Assembly: GCA_033722375.1 (NCBI GenBank)
Contig: JAWVZB010000034.1
Span: forward strand, 1-27,814
DNA length: 27,814 bases
DNA from: JAWVZB01 sp033722375
Lineage (GTDB): Bacteria; Actinomycetota; Nitriliruptoria; Nitriliruptorales; Nitriliruptoraceae
Reading direction: 5' to 3'
Below the pieces are notes generated by a model, which was not told the DNA's origin, made no database searches, and was given only the letters and a program-made list of their open reading frames with translations. Position numbers and translations under genes: made by a program. Positions 18,029 through 25,069 of this stretch are shown here, piece by piece. The stretch's first letter is position 1, and each line of letters opens with the position of its first letter.

Positions 18029-18048
18029 GAGCTGACCTACATGACAGA

Positions 18049-18070
18049 GGGCCCGCCGATCGGCGGACCC
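18049..18070. promoter_or_regulatory. 22-bp dyad in the EamA/exonuclease intergenic region
   Basis: The half-sites GGGCCCGCCGA and TCGGCGGACCC pair at 10 of 11 positions about a centre between 18059 and 18060. It lies 20 bp upstream of the EamA GTG, downstream of its candidate -10 and upstream of the exonuclease -10. It could be an operator or an mRNA leader hairpin for EamA. Confidence 0.4.
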
Positions 18071-18093
18071 AGGGATCTCTTCCTGAGGCGGAC

Positions 18094-18099
18094 AGCGTA
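18094..18099 (-). promoter_or_regulatory. candidate -10 of the EamA gene
   Basis: TACGCT on the minus strand would start transcription near 18087 and give a leader of about 58 nt that includes the dyad at 18049-18070. Only the hexamer supports it. Confidence 0.3.
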
Positions 18100-18128
18100 T
18101 CTGGACGGGGGCATCCCACCACACGCTG

Positions 18129-18134
18129 TACGGT
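18129..18134 (+). promoter_or_regulatory. candidate -10 of the exonuclease gene
   Basis: TACGGT, the same hexamer used ahead of the gene at 23863, would start transcription near 18141. AGGGAG at 18158-18163 then serves GTG 18167. Confidence 0.35.
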
Positions 18135-18166
18135 CCCGGCGACCCCATCTCGACGCGAGGGAGCCC

Positions 18167-18940
18167 GTGTCCCCCACCGACGACGCCTCCGCAGACGAGG
18201 CCCCGATCTCGACCACCACGAGCGACGGCGAGACAGCTCCGAGCGGGCCAGAGCAGCGCGGCTGGAGGTTCGTGTTCATCGACACCGAGGCGACCGGCCT
18301 CGACCACGATCGCCACGAGCTCACCGAGGTCGCCTGGATCGTCCGCTTCGAGGACGGCACGGAGGCTGAGCGTCAGTACTTCCCCCAGCACACGACCGAC
18401 GGCGCCGACGACGCCGCGCTCGAGCTCACCCACTACGCGGAACGGATCGCCCCGCAGCCCAGGACGCCGATGTCGGAGTGGCTGACCCAGTTCCTCGACG
18501 ACGCCGACGGGGCGATCATCGTCGGGGCGGTTCCTGACTTCGACGTCCGCCACCTCCAGCTCGCCTGCAAGAAGCTCCAGCTCGAGCCCACGTGGGACCA
18601 CCACCTGCTCGACGTCGAGACGCTGGCGCTGCCCCTGATCGCACCCGGCCCGGAAGCGCCCCGCAGCCTCGCCAAGACCTGCGAGGCCCTCGGCCTCGAG
18701 CACGACGACGACCAGGCACACGGCGCGCTCTACGACGCGCAGCAGGCCAAGGCCGTCTTCGACCGCGTGTGGGAGGTCTACGCCGATCTCCGGGAGCGGG
18801 GCGCCCCGCTCCCCCCAGCGGTACCCCGTCCGAGCCCTCGAGACCGAACGCCCACGAACGACGCGGACGGCGAGGCCACCGCCGAGGTCTCCGCGACCGC
18901 AGACACTCAGGCCAGGGCGAGCTCCGAGAGGACCTCGTAG
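18167..18940 (+). CDS. DEDDh 3'-5' exonuclease (DnaQ/RNase T superfamily)
   Basis: The product has 257 residues. The exonuclease core carries motif I FIDTEATGLD (Asp39, Glu41), motif II with Asp126 in VPDFDVRHL, and motif III HGALYD (His185, Asp190), the DEDDh pattern of two-metal 3'-5' exonucleases. The first 30 residues and the last 45 are low-complexity, acidic and proline-rich. The start is GTG 18167, with AGGGAG just upstream; an in-frame ATG at 18041 lies inside the dyad region and is less likely. Substrate (DNA proofreading, repair or RNA) is not decidable. It is divergent from EamA and overlaps the convergent thpR by 34 bp, an insertion relative to the usual thpR-recA order. Confidence 0.85.
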   Translation: MSPTDDASADEAPISTTTSDGETAPSGPEQRGWRFVFIDTEATGLDHDRHELTEVAWIVRFEDGTEAERQYFPQHTTDGADDAALELTHYAERIAPQPRTPMSEWLTQFLDDADGAIIVGAVPDFDVRHLQLACKKLQLEPTWDHHLLDVETLALPLIAPGPEAPRSLAKTCEALGLEHDDDQAHGALYDAQQAKAVFDRVWEVYADLRERGAPLPPAVPRPSPRDRTPTNDADGEATAEVSATADTQARASSERTS

Positions 18941-19458
18941 CGGGAGCCGCCCCGACCGAGGTGCGAGCGCAGCACCTCGACCGTCTCGGCGGTCCAGGAG
19001 GCTGCGACCGACGGGACCTGCGCCTCGAGATCCCGTGGGAGCCGCCCCCGCCCCCGGGCGCGCGCGAGCGTGAGGTGGGGGTGAACTGGGCGCTCCTCGC
19101 AGGGCAGCTCGGCTTCCAGAAGCGACCGTTGGATCGCGGCGCCGAGCGCGGCGACCGCCCCGCCCGGCTGGTCGTCGACGCCGAGCCACAGGATCCGGCG
19201 CTTGAAGTGACCGGCCGCGCCGACCGAGAGCTCGATCGCTCCCACGTCGACCTGCCGAACCGCCTGGTCGACAGCGGCCGCGACCTCCGGCACTCGCTCC
19301 TCGTCGACCTGCCCCAGGAACGCGAGCGTCAGATGCCACCCCGCAGGTCGTGACCAACGGAGGTCGCCGTGGCGGTCCCGCAGCGCCCCGACCGCATCGT
19401 CCACCACACGGATCACGTCCTCGGGGACCGGCAACGCCACGAACACCCGCAGACCCAT
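18907..19458 (-). CDS. thpR: RNA 2',3'-cyclic phosphodiesterase (LigT/ThpR)
   Basis: 2H-phosphoesterase superfamily protein of 183 residues, the normal size. The two catalytic HxTx motifs are HLTL at 42-45 and HLTL at 128-131. It opens cyclic 2',3'-phosphates on RNA ends; the physiological substrate is unclear for the whole family. ATG 19458 lies 3 bp after the cinA stop, so the two genes form an operon. The 3' end overlaps the opposite exonuclease gene by 34 bp, so the last 11 codons of both genes share sequence. Confidence 0.93.
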   Translation of the reverse strand: MGLRVFVALPVPEDVIRVVDDAVGALRDRHGDLRWSRPAGWHLTLAFLGQVDEERVPEVAAAVDQAVRQVDVGAIELSVGAAGHFKRRILWLGVDDQPGGAVAALGAAIQRSLLEAELPCEERPVHPHLTLARARGRGRLPRDLEAQVPSVAASWTAETVEVLRSHLGRGGSRYEVLSELALA

Positions 19459-19461
19459 GGC

Positions 19462-20724
19462 TCAGTCCGCGTCGAGGAGGTGCCGGCGGAGTGATTCGAG
19501 CGCGGCACTGGCGAGTCGACGGCGGACCGCGTCCCGGTCCCCCGGGAACACGGCATTGCGACACCGGACCTCGCCGTCCGGTCCCGCGACCGCCCACACG
19601 ACCGTTCCGATCTCCTTGCCGCCCTGGGTTCCCGGTCCCGCGACGCCGGTGACCGCGACCCCCCACGCGACGTCGAACCGTTCACGGATACGTGCTGCCA
19701 TCGCCGTCGTGACCTCCTCGCTGACCGCGCTGTGCTCCTCGATCAGCTCCGCGGGCACGCCGAGCACCTCCGCCTTCGAGCCGGTCGCGTACGCGACGAT
19801 GCCTCCCGCCAGGATCTCGCTGGCGCCGGCCGATCTCGCCATCCGCGAGGCGATCAGGCCGGCGGTGGCGGACTCCGCGAAGGCGACCATCTCGCCCCGC
19901 TCCCGGAGGAGGTCAGCCACCACCTCCTCGAGGTCCTGGTCGTCCACACCGGACACCGCCCGGCCGAGGAGCCGCTTCACCTCGTCGACGATCGGCTGGC
20001 TGCGTTCACGGGCGCGGTCGGGATCGTCGGCACGGACCGTGACCCGCACCTGGATCTCCTCTCCCGTCGCCAGGAAGGACACCGCCACACCGTCCTCGCC
20101 GTCGGCGTCGGCGAGCACGGGCCCGAGCGCCTCGGCCACGGACGACTCCCCCTTGCCGGTGACGTGCACGACGCGGGTGACCGTCGCGCCCCCGCCGACC
20201 CGTTGGAGCAGGTGTGGCAGTACGTCGCGCTCGTAGAGGCTCTGGAGCTCCCACGGCACGCCCGGCAGGACGTAGACCAGCCGCGACTCCCCGTCGGCGC
20301 CCTCGAGATCCACGCGGAAGCCGGGAGCGGTCCCGACCGGATCGAAGGCCACCGCTCCCTTCGGGACGCGTGCCTGGCGGAGGTTCGCGGCGGGCATCCG
20401 CACCCCGTGGTCCGCGAAACGCTGCCGGATGAGTTCCTCGAGGTCCTCCCGGTGCTCCAGGGATCGGCCCGTCGCCTCCGCCACGGCCTCACGGGTGACG
20501 TCGTCCGGGGTGGGCCCGAGCCCCCCGCCGACGATCACCACGTCGTTGCGTTCCAGCAGCCAGGTGAGCGTCGCGACGATCTCGCCGATCTCGTCGCCGA
20601 CCGCAGCCTGGTTCGTGATGTCCACGCCGATCTCGCGGAGCCGCTGCGACAGCCACGCGGCGTTCGAGTCCACCTGGTCCCCGAGGACGATCTCGCTCCC
20701 CACCGAGCAGATGCTCACCCGCAC
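19462..20724 (-). CDS. cinA: CinA family protein (MoCF domain plus NMN deamidase domain)
   Basis: The product has 420 residues, the full two-domain form. The N-terminal MoCF-like domain (about 1-170) contains GGGLGPTPDDVTREAVA and is linked to ADP-ribose pyrophosphatase activity in characterised CinA proteins. The C-terminal CinA domain (about 255-420; ESATAGLIASRM, GGIVAYATGSK, VTGVAGP) is the nicotinamide-mononucleotide deamidase part. The start is GTG 20724-20722, preceded by GGAGG at 6 nt, one of the strongest ribosome-binding sites here. It lies 25 bp after pgsA and 3 bp before thpR, in one operon. Confidence 0.95.
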   Translation of the reverse strand: MRVSICSVGSEIVLGDQVDSNAAWLSQRLREIGVDITNQAAVGDEIGEIVATLTWLLERNDVVIVGGGLGPTPDDVTREAVAEATGRSLEHREDLEELIRQRFADHGVRMPAANLRQARVPKGAVAFDPVGTAPGFRVDLEGADGESRLVYVLPGVPWELQSLYERDVLPHLLQRVGGGATVTRVVHVTGKGESSVAEALGPVLADADGEDGVAVSFLATGEEIQVRVTVRADDPDRARERSQPIVDEVKRLLGRAVSGVDDQDLEEVVADLLRERGEMVAFAESATAGLIASRMARSAGASEILAGGIVAYATGSKAEVLGVPAELIEEHSAVSEEVTTAMAARIRERFDVAWGVAVTGVAGPGTQGGKEIGTVVWAVAGPDGEVRCRNAVFPGDRDAVRRRLASAALESLRRHLLDAD

Positions 20725-20749
20725 GTCGATCCTCCGGTGTCCGCCGCCG

Positions 20750-21400
20750 TCAGGCGGTCGATCCGTTCCGGGCGAGCCGCCCCGCCCGGAACGCGTACTC
20801 GATGCCCGACCACAGGGTCAGGGCGACGGCAACGTAGAGCAGCCCGAGGGCGAGACCCTCGGGGACGTCCGGCCACAGGAACGCGACCACCGCCACGACC
20901 TGCGACACGGTCTTGGCCTTGCCCCACCGGCTGGCCGGCATCACGATGTCGCGGCGCCGGACCAGCCCGACCCGGAGCAGCGTGACCGCGACCTCGCGGG
21001 CCAGGATGATCCAGACCGCCCACCAGGGGAGCTCACCGACCGTCGCGAGACTCGCCAGCGACCCGACGATCAGGAGCTTGTCGGCGATCGGGTCCGCGAG
21101 CTGACCCCACGTGGTGACACCGTGCATGCGTCGGGCGACCCAGCCGTCGATCGAGTCCGTCGCGGCAGCGAACACGAAGATGGCCAGGGCCCACCACTCC
21201 GCCGCGTCCCCTCCGACCGCCAGGAGCCAGAGGATGACCGGCACCAGGGCGACGCGGAGGAACGTGAACGCGTTCGGCAGGTTCAGCCAACCGGTGGTGC
21301 TGCTGCGAAGGGGGGCGAGCTCGATCGGGGGGATGTCCTCGATCCAGCGGTCGAACGCGGTCGCGGCGCGGGGGGTGCGATCGTGCCGCTGACGCGTCAC
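20750..21400 (-). CDS. pgsA: CDP-diacylglycerol-glycerol-3-phosphate 3-phosphatidyltransferase PgsA
   Basis: Membrane enzyme making phosphatidylglycerol phosphate, the precursor of phosphatidylglycerol and cardiolipin. The product has 216 residues. The CDP-alcohol phosphatidyltransferase motif D-G-x2-A-R-x8-G-x3-D-x3-D is visible as DGWVARRMHGVTTWGQLADPIAD, with several membrane segments around it. A hydrophilic N-terminal stretch of about 35 residues precedes LPNAFTFLRVALVP. GTG 21400-21398 overlaps the rimO stop (GTGA). The frame is open far upstream to 22681, but that is an out-of-frame reading of rimO. A related CDP-alcohol transferase (for example phosphatidylinositol phosphate synthase) is possible, but the position next to rimO and cinA favours PgsA. 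Confidence 0.92.
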   Translation of the reverse strand: MTRQRHDRTPRAATAFDRWIEDIPPIELAPLRSSTTGWLNLPNAFTFLRVALVPVILWLLAVGGDAAEWWALAIFVFAAATDSIDGWVARRMHGVTTWGQLADPIADKLLIVGSLASLATVGELPWWAVWIILAREVAVTLLRVGLVRRRDIVMPASRWGKAKTVSQVVAVVAFLWPDVPEGLALGLLYVAVALTLWSGIEYAFRAGRLARNGSTA

Positions 21401-22896
21401 GCCGACTCCGGCACGGCAACGAGGTCGACGCCCTCGGCGCGGACTACCTGGGCCGTGACGGTCCGCCCCACGGGGAGGTCGACCGGATCGTCGGAGGTGG
21501 TCACCAGCCGGACCTCGCCGTCGGTCTCGGGAGCTTCCCGGTAGGAGCGCCCCGCACACCACACCCCGGGCTCCACGTCGTCGACGATCACCTCGAGGTC
21601 CCGACCGATGAACCGGCGAGCGGCTCGGTCCGCGGCGTGCTCCTGCAGCTCGCTGATCGCCAGCATCCGTTCGTGAGCGATCGGGGCGGGCACCTGGTCG
21701 GGCATGTCGGCGGACGGTGTGCCGTCCTCCCGGCTGAACGTGAACAGCCCCACCCAGTCGAGTTCCTGCTCGTCGAGGAAGTCCGCGAGCGCTGCGACGT
21801 CGTCGTCGGTCTCGCCCGGGAAGCCGAGGATGAAGTTCGAGCGGAAGACCGCGTCGGGATCGAGCTCTCGGATGGTGGCGATGAGCTCGGCGAAGCGGTC
21901 GGGCGATCCTGACCGCGCCATGCGTTGGAGGACCTGATGCGAGACGTGCTGGAGCGACAGGTCGTAGTAGCCGGCGACCTCCGGCACCTCCGCCATCGTC
22001 TCGAGCAGGGGGCGCTGGAGCTCGGCGGGCTGGAGGTAGGCGAGCCGGAGCCGGTCGATGCCGTCGACGGCGGCCAGCCTCCGCAGCAGGTCGGACTGGA
22101 GGCCGCGACCGCCGATGTCCTTGCCGTAGGAGGTCGTGTTCTCGCTGACGAGCACGAGCTCGCGCGCGCCCCGCTCGGCCAGCCAGGTGGCTTCGGCGAC
22201 GAGCTCGTCGACGGGGCGGGAGCGGAACCGGCCGCGGAACGACGGGATCGCACAGAAGGTGCAGACCCGGTCGCAGCCGCTGGCGATCTTGAGGTACGCC
22301 CAGGGGCGATCGCCGGAGAACTGGCGCACCGGGAACCGCGGGCCGGACTCCGGGATCCGGTCGAGCTCGTCCTGTGCCGTCTCCACCCGCCCCGTCGGGG
22401 CGCGCTCGGGCGGGGCGTCGTCGCCGGGCATCACGAGCAGGGGCAGGGACGGGCGGACGGTGGCGGGGCGCGGCTCGTCCGCGCCGTCGCGGCCGGTGAC
22501 GAGCCGCGGGTGTGGCCGGCCCGCCGCCACGTCGGACACGAGCCCCGGCAGCGTCGGATAGCCACCGAAGCCGACCACGGCATCGGCCTCGGGGAGCTCG
22601 CGCGCGAGCTCGTCGCCGTACCGCTCGGCCATGCACCCGACCACGACGACTCCCCGGGCGCCCCGCTCCTTGAGGTCGCACGCGGCGAGGATCGTGTCGA
22701 TCGACTCCTGCTTCGCGGGGCCGATGAAGGTGCAGGTGTTGACGAGCACGATCTCGGCGTCCGACGGATCGTCAACGACGTCGTGGCCGCCGGTCGCGAG
22801 GAGTCCCGCGAGCTGGTCCGAATCGACCTCGTTGCGCCCGCAGCCGAGCGTCACGATCGCGACGCGGGCGGGAGTCGAAACAGCGACGTCGGGCAC
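21397..22896 (-). CDS. rimO: ribosomal protein S12 methylthiotransferase RimO
   Basis: RimO is a radical-SAM enzyme that methylthiolates an aspartate of ribosomal protein S12. About 499 residues. The N-terminal MTTase cysteines are Cys19 (TLGCGRNEVDSD), Cys55 (NTCTFIGPAKQESID) and Cys88 (VGCMAERYG); the FIGPAKQESID stretch separates RimO from MiaB. The radical-SAM motif is GCDRVCTFCAIPSFRG, and a TRAM domain ends the protein. A proline-rich insert of about 50 residues lies between the first two domains. The start is uncertain: GTG 22896-22894 has AGGA 8 nt upstream and gives a normal N-terminus; GTG 22938 is the longer alternative. pgsA follows with a 4-bp overlap. Confidence 0.95.
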   Translation of the reverse strand: MPDVAVSTPARVAIVTLGCGRNEVDSDQLAGLLATGGHDVVDDPSDAEIVLVNTCTFIGPAKQESIDTILAACDLKERGARGVVVVGCMAERYGDELARELPEADAVVGFGGYPTLPGLVSDVAAGRPHPRLVTGRDGADEPRPATVRPSLPLLVMPGDDAPPERAPTGRVETAQDELDRIPESGPRFPVRQFSGDRPWAYLKIASGCDRVCTFCAIPSFRGRFRSRPVDELVAEATWLAERGARELVLVSENTTSYGKDIGGRGLQSDLLRRLAAVDGIDRLRLAYLQPAELQRPLLETMAEVPEVAGYYDLSLQHVSHQVLQRMARSGSPDRFAELIATIRELDPDAVFRSNFILGFPGETDDDVAALADFLDEQELDWVGLFTFSREDGTPSADMPDQVPAPIAHERMLAISELQEHAADRAARRFIGRDLEVIVDDVEPGVWCAGRSYREAPETDGEVRLVTTSDDPVDLPVGRTVTAQVVRAEGVDLVAVPESA

Positions 22897-22988
22897 GAAC
22901 AGCGTCCTGGTCGGGGAAGGCTCGGGCGCGGTCAACACGCGACACGGTCCGAGCGGCGAGGAACGTCGCCGGCTGCGGCCGGAGAGGG

Positions 22989-23735
22989 TCAGGTCTCCTC
23001 GGGACCCTCCGGCGTAAAGGTAACGGTCACCGGCTCCCCCTGCGTGCCCGGAGCGCCGAGCTCCTCACCGTTCAGGGTCACCTCGACCGCCCCGGGCGCA
23101 CCGAAGCGGACCGTCACCGCTTCGTCGTGTTCGAACGTGAGCTCGTCACCGGACTCGAAGGTCCCGGTCTCGACCGACTCGCCCTCGATCGTGACGTTGA
23201 TCCAGCAGCGCCCCGTGAACGCGAGCGTCAGGTTCACGCCGTCGAACGTCGGGCTCGGTGTCGGGGACGGCTCCGGCTCGGAGGTCGGCGTCTCCGCTGC
23301 CGTGGGGGTGGGCGAGGCCATCCCTTCGGTGGGTTCGTCGGCCGGTGCGGGCGAGCGCCCATCGGCGAGGTTGCTCAGGGCCACCGCACCGGCCAGCACC
23401 GCGACCACGACCACGCCCCACGCGATCCAGCGGGGCGGGGGTGCCTTCGGGCCGTGCGGCTCGGCAGACGTGGCGATCGCCGAGGCGTCGTAGTCGGCCG
23501 AGGCGACGTACCGGCGGTACTCGTCGAGCAGCGGCTGCGGGTCGAGACCGAGGTAGCGGGCGTAGGTGGAGAGGAAGCCCTTGGCGTAGACGTCGCCACC
23601 GAAGACCCCGAACTCCTCGTCCTCGAGCGCGCGGATGTACTCGGTGCGCATCCGCGTGGCATCGGCGGCGTCCTGAACCGAGCGGCCCTGGCCCTGGCGG
23701 GCCTCCCGCAGCTGGTCGCCGATGCCGATGCTCAC
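22989..23735 (-). CDS. RodZ-like helix-turn-helix membrane protein
   Basis: The product has 248 residues with the RodZ layout. A cytoplasmic HTH_25 domain (1-77; GDQLREARQGQGRSVQDAAD, YAKGFLSTYARYLGL) is followed by one membrane segment (about 103-121) and a Pro/Thr/Ser/Glu-rich linker (about 125-163). An extracytoplasmic beta domain of the DUF4115 type (CWINVTIEGE, VTLNGEELG) ends the protein. In rods RodZ links MreB to the cell-wall machinery; no MreB is visible here, so that role is inferred. Next to rimO and ftsK is its usual place in actinobacteria. GTG 23735 is chosen over the longer frame to 23798 because the HTH domain starts there and GGGAG lies upstream. A -10 (TAGCCT, 23765-23770) gives a short leader. 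Confidence 0.85.
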   Translation of the reverse strand: MSIGIGDQLREARQGQGRSVQDAADATRMRTEYIRALEDEEFGVFGGDVYAKGFLSTYARYLGLDPQPLLDEYRRYVASADYDASAIATSAEPHGPKAPPPRWIAWGVVVVAVLAGAVALSNLADGRSPAPADEPTEGMASPTPTAAETPTSEPEPSPTPSPTFDGVNLTLAFTGRCWINVTIEGESVETGTFESGDELTFEHDEAVTVRFGAPGAVEVTLNGEELGAPGTQGEPVTVTFTPEGPEET

Positions 23736-23764
23736 GCGCCAGTCTCTCCCGTTCTGGATGCGCC

Positions 23765-23770
23765 AGGCTA
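23765..23770 (-). promoter_or_regulatory. -10 element of the RodZ-like gene
   Basis: TAGCCT on the minus strand would start transcription about 7 nt downstream, giving a leader of roughly 20-25 nt that carries GGGAG ahead of GTG 23735. Confidence 0.4.
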
Positions 23771-23849
23771 GTGCGGATGGGTCAGGTGGTGGTTCCACCG
23801 CGGTCGGCAGCGTTCGTGATGCCTCCTCGGCCGGCGCCCCGCCCGTTGC

Positions 23850-23855
23850 TACGGT
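23850..23855 (+). promoter_or_regulatory. -10 element of the 95-aa gene (leaderless)
   Basis: TACGGT is followed by exactly 7 nt and GTG 23863, predicting a leaderless mRNA. It lies in the 127-bp divergent gap with the RodZ-like gene. Confidence 0.45.
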
Positions 23856-23862
23856 CGGAGCC

Positions 23863-24150
23863 GTGAGTGAAGGCAGCAGCGTCGACGCACAGGCGGTCCT
23901 TCAGGACCTCGCCGACATCATGACGGTCGCGGCCGAACGGATCCACACCGAGCACCGCCGCCGGGCCGTCGGCTGGACCGCAGCGGCGGGGATGCTGGGC
24001 CTGGCGGAGATCCCGCTCGTCTCGCGGGGACGGCATGCGTCGGCGGCGGCCTTCGTGGCCGGCATCTTCGCTGCGCTCCTCCGCGCGGACCGACACCGCC
24101 GACTGGCGGCCATGTCCGACCCTGGCCACCGGGCCGATGTGGACCGCTGA
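23863..24150 (+). CDS. small protein of unknown function (95 aa)
   Basis: I do not recognise this protein. It has 95 residues: a helical, charged N-terminal half (about VDAQAVLQDLADIMTVAAER) and a moderately hydrophobic stretch (ASAAAFVAGIFAALLRADRH) that could be an amphipathic helix or a weak membrane segment. The GTG at 23863 follows a TACGGT -10 by 7 nt; upstream in-frame codons to 23722 overlap the divergent RodZ-like gene and are not likely to be used. It lies 24 bp before the next small gene on the same strand. Coding status is supported by third-position GC and spacing only. Confidence 0.55.
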   Translation: MSEGSSVDAQAVLQDLADIMTVAAERIHTEHRRRAVGWTAAAGMLGLAEIPLVSRGRHASAAAFVAGIFAALLRADRHRRLAAMSDPGHRADVDR

Positions 24151-24161
24151 CCGCGCCCCGC

Positions 24162-24167
24162 TAGCAT
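24162..24167 (+). promoter_or_regulatory. -10 element of the 93-aa gene (leaderless)
   Basis: TAGCAT followed by 7 nt and ATG 24175, the same spacing as at dapF, miaB and 23863. No Shine-Dalgarno sequence is present. Confidence 0.5.
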
Positions 24168-24174
24168 CCGGGCC

Positions 24175-24456
24175 ATGAGACTCCTGACCCGCGCCGCCGT
24201 CCTCCTGTCGGCCCTCGCCGTGGCCGTCCTCCTGTCGCTGTCGCCGGCTCTCGCCACCGAGTCCGGCGACGGATCCGGTGGCGGGGGTGGAGGCGAGGAG
24301 CGCGAGAAGATCGAGCTGCCCTCGAGCCCCCGCGACCAGGTCGGTCTCGTGCTCATCGTGCTGATGGGCCTCGGGGGCCTGTTGGCTGCCGACAACATGC
24401 GGCGGCAGCTCAAGGGCGAGCGCAAGCAGGCGACCGGCGAGTGGCGCTGGCGCTGA
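24175..24456 (+). CDS. small exported membrane protein, function unknown (93 aa)
   Basis: The product has 93 residues. A signal peptide (hydrophobic core LLSALAVAVLLSLSP, likely cleavage after PALA at about residue 27) is followed by a Gly-rich, acidic spacer. One membrane segment comes next (about 55-73; GLVLIVLMGLGGLLAADN) and then a short basic tail ending WRWR. The predicted topology is a short outside domain with a cytoplasmic tail. I do not recognise the family. It converges on the lipoprotein gene with a 15-bp gap. Confidence 0.7.
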   Translation: MRLLTRAAVLLSALAVAVLLSLSPALATESGDGSGGGGGGEEREKIELPSSPRDQVGLVLIVLMGLGGLLAADNMRRQLKGERKQATGEWRWR

Positions 24457-24471
24457 AGCCGGCCGGCGTCG

Positions 24472-24888
24472 TCAGGAGCTCGCGGCCGACCCGGTGACGA
24501 CGAGCGTCTCGCCGTCGAGGTCGCCGACCACGGTCGCGCCCTCGGCCCACCGCACGCCGTCTGCTTCCTCGAAGGTGAACTCGCTCTCGTCGAGCTCCTC
24601 GATCGCGATCGTGGCTCCACCACACTGCGGCGGGTAGCTCTCGGCCACAGCAGCACACAGCTGCCAGCCGGAGCCGTCGTTGATCAGGAGTCCCGATACG
24701 TGGATGGGGTTCGTGACGTCCTCGTCGAGCGCCTCGTCGACGGTGTAGACCCGCATGGTCGTGCCGCCCGCGGCGGCGTCGGTGTCCTCGGAAGCGGTCG
24801 GGAGCTCGTTCGACGCTCCGTCGTCCGCGCCACCGCATCCGGTCAGGACGACCGCGGCGGCGGCGATGGCGATCAGGGCGTTCTTCAT
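24472..24888 (-). CDS. lipoprotein of unknown function with YPPQCGG motif (138 aa)
   Basis: The product has 138 residues. A signal peptide with lipobox LTGC (lipidated Cys18) predicts a lipoprotein on the outer face of the membrane, followed by an acidic Ser/Asp/Ala-rich spacer to about residue 42. The compact domain then reads through VSGLLINDGSGWQLCAA and SYPPQCGGATIAI; its Cys78 and Cys89 may form a disulfide. I recall small actinobacterial lipoproteins with the same leader-plus-YPPQCG arrangement but no assigned function; an OB-like beta fold is plausible. ATG 24888 is supported by GAGGA 7 nt upstream. It is divergent from prfC across 181 bp. Confidence 0.75.
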   Translation of the reverse strand: MKNALIAIAAAAVVLTGCGGADDGASNELPTASEDTDAAAGGTTMRVYTVDEALDEDVTNPIHVSGLLINDGSGWQLCAAVAESYPPQCGGATIAIEELDESEFTFEEADGVRWAEGATVVGDLDGETLVVTGSAASS

Positions 24889-25003
24889 GGGGGGATCCTC
24901 GTGGTCGATGTCATCCGTGTGACGTGGGTCCGGACCCGGGGGTTGCACCCAGTGCACGGGACGTGCGGACACCGCTCGGTCGGCTCTGCGCGGTCGCGCA
25001 CCG

Positions 25004-25009
25004 TACCCT
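25004..25009 (+). promoter_or_regulatory. candidate -10 element of prfC
   Basis: TACCCT, the hexamer also used at dapF and miaB, would start transcription near 25016 and leave a pyrimidine-rich leader of about 54 nt before GTG 25070. No convincing -35 or Shine-Dalgarno sequence was found. Confidence 0.35.
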
Positions 25010-25069
25010 CGAGCCGGCCCCACTCGGGTTGCCTCCGTTGCTCCCCTCTCTCCTCTCCGAAAGCCAGCC

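Noticed and set aside
18029..19666. Long upstream extension of the EamA frame on the minus strand
   Set aside because: It runs out of frame through thpR and opposite the exonuclease gene and is Arg/Gly/Pro-rich; the transporter begins at GTG 18028.
21401..22681. Upstream extension of the pgsA frame
   Set aside because: It is an out-of-frame reading of rimO; the GTGA overlap at 21397-21400 gives a clean pgsA start.
22969..22982. Small hairpin CCGGC-TGCG-GCCGG after the RodZ-like gene
   Set aside because: Only a 5-bp stem, no T-tract; such stems are frequent by chance at this GC content.
24453..24475. Inverted repeat CTGA...TCAG between the 93-aa gene and the lipoprotein gene
   Set aside because: The outer match comes almost entirely from facing TGA stop codons, and the inner GCCGGCCGGC is self-complementary without a stable outer stem.
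24926..24937. 12-bp palindrome GGGTCCGGACCC between the lipoprotein gene and prfC
   Set aside because: Perfect but short, GC-rich and not placed clearly relative to a promoter; chance cannot be excluded.
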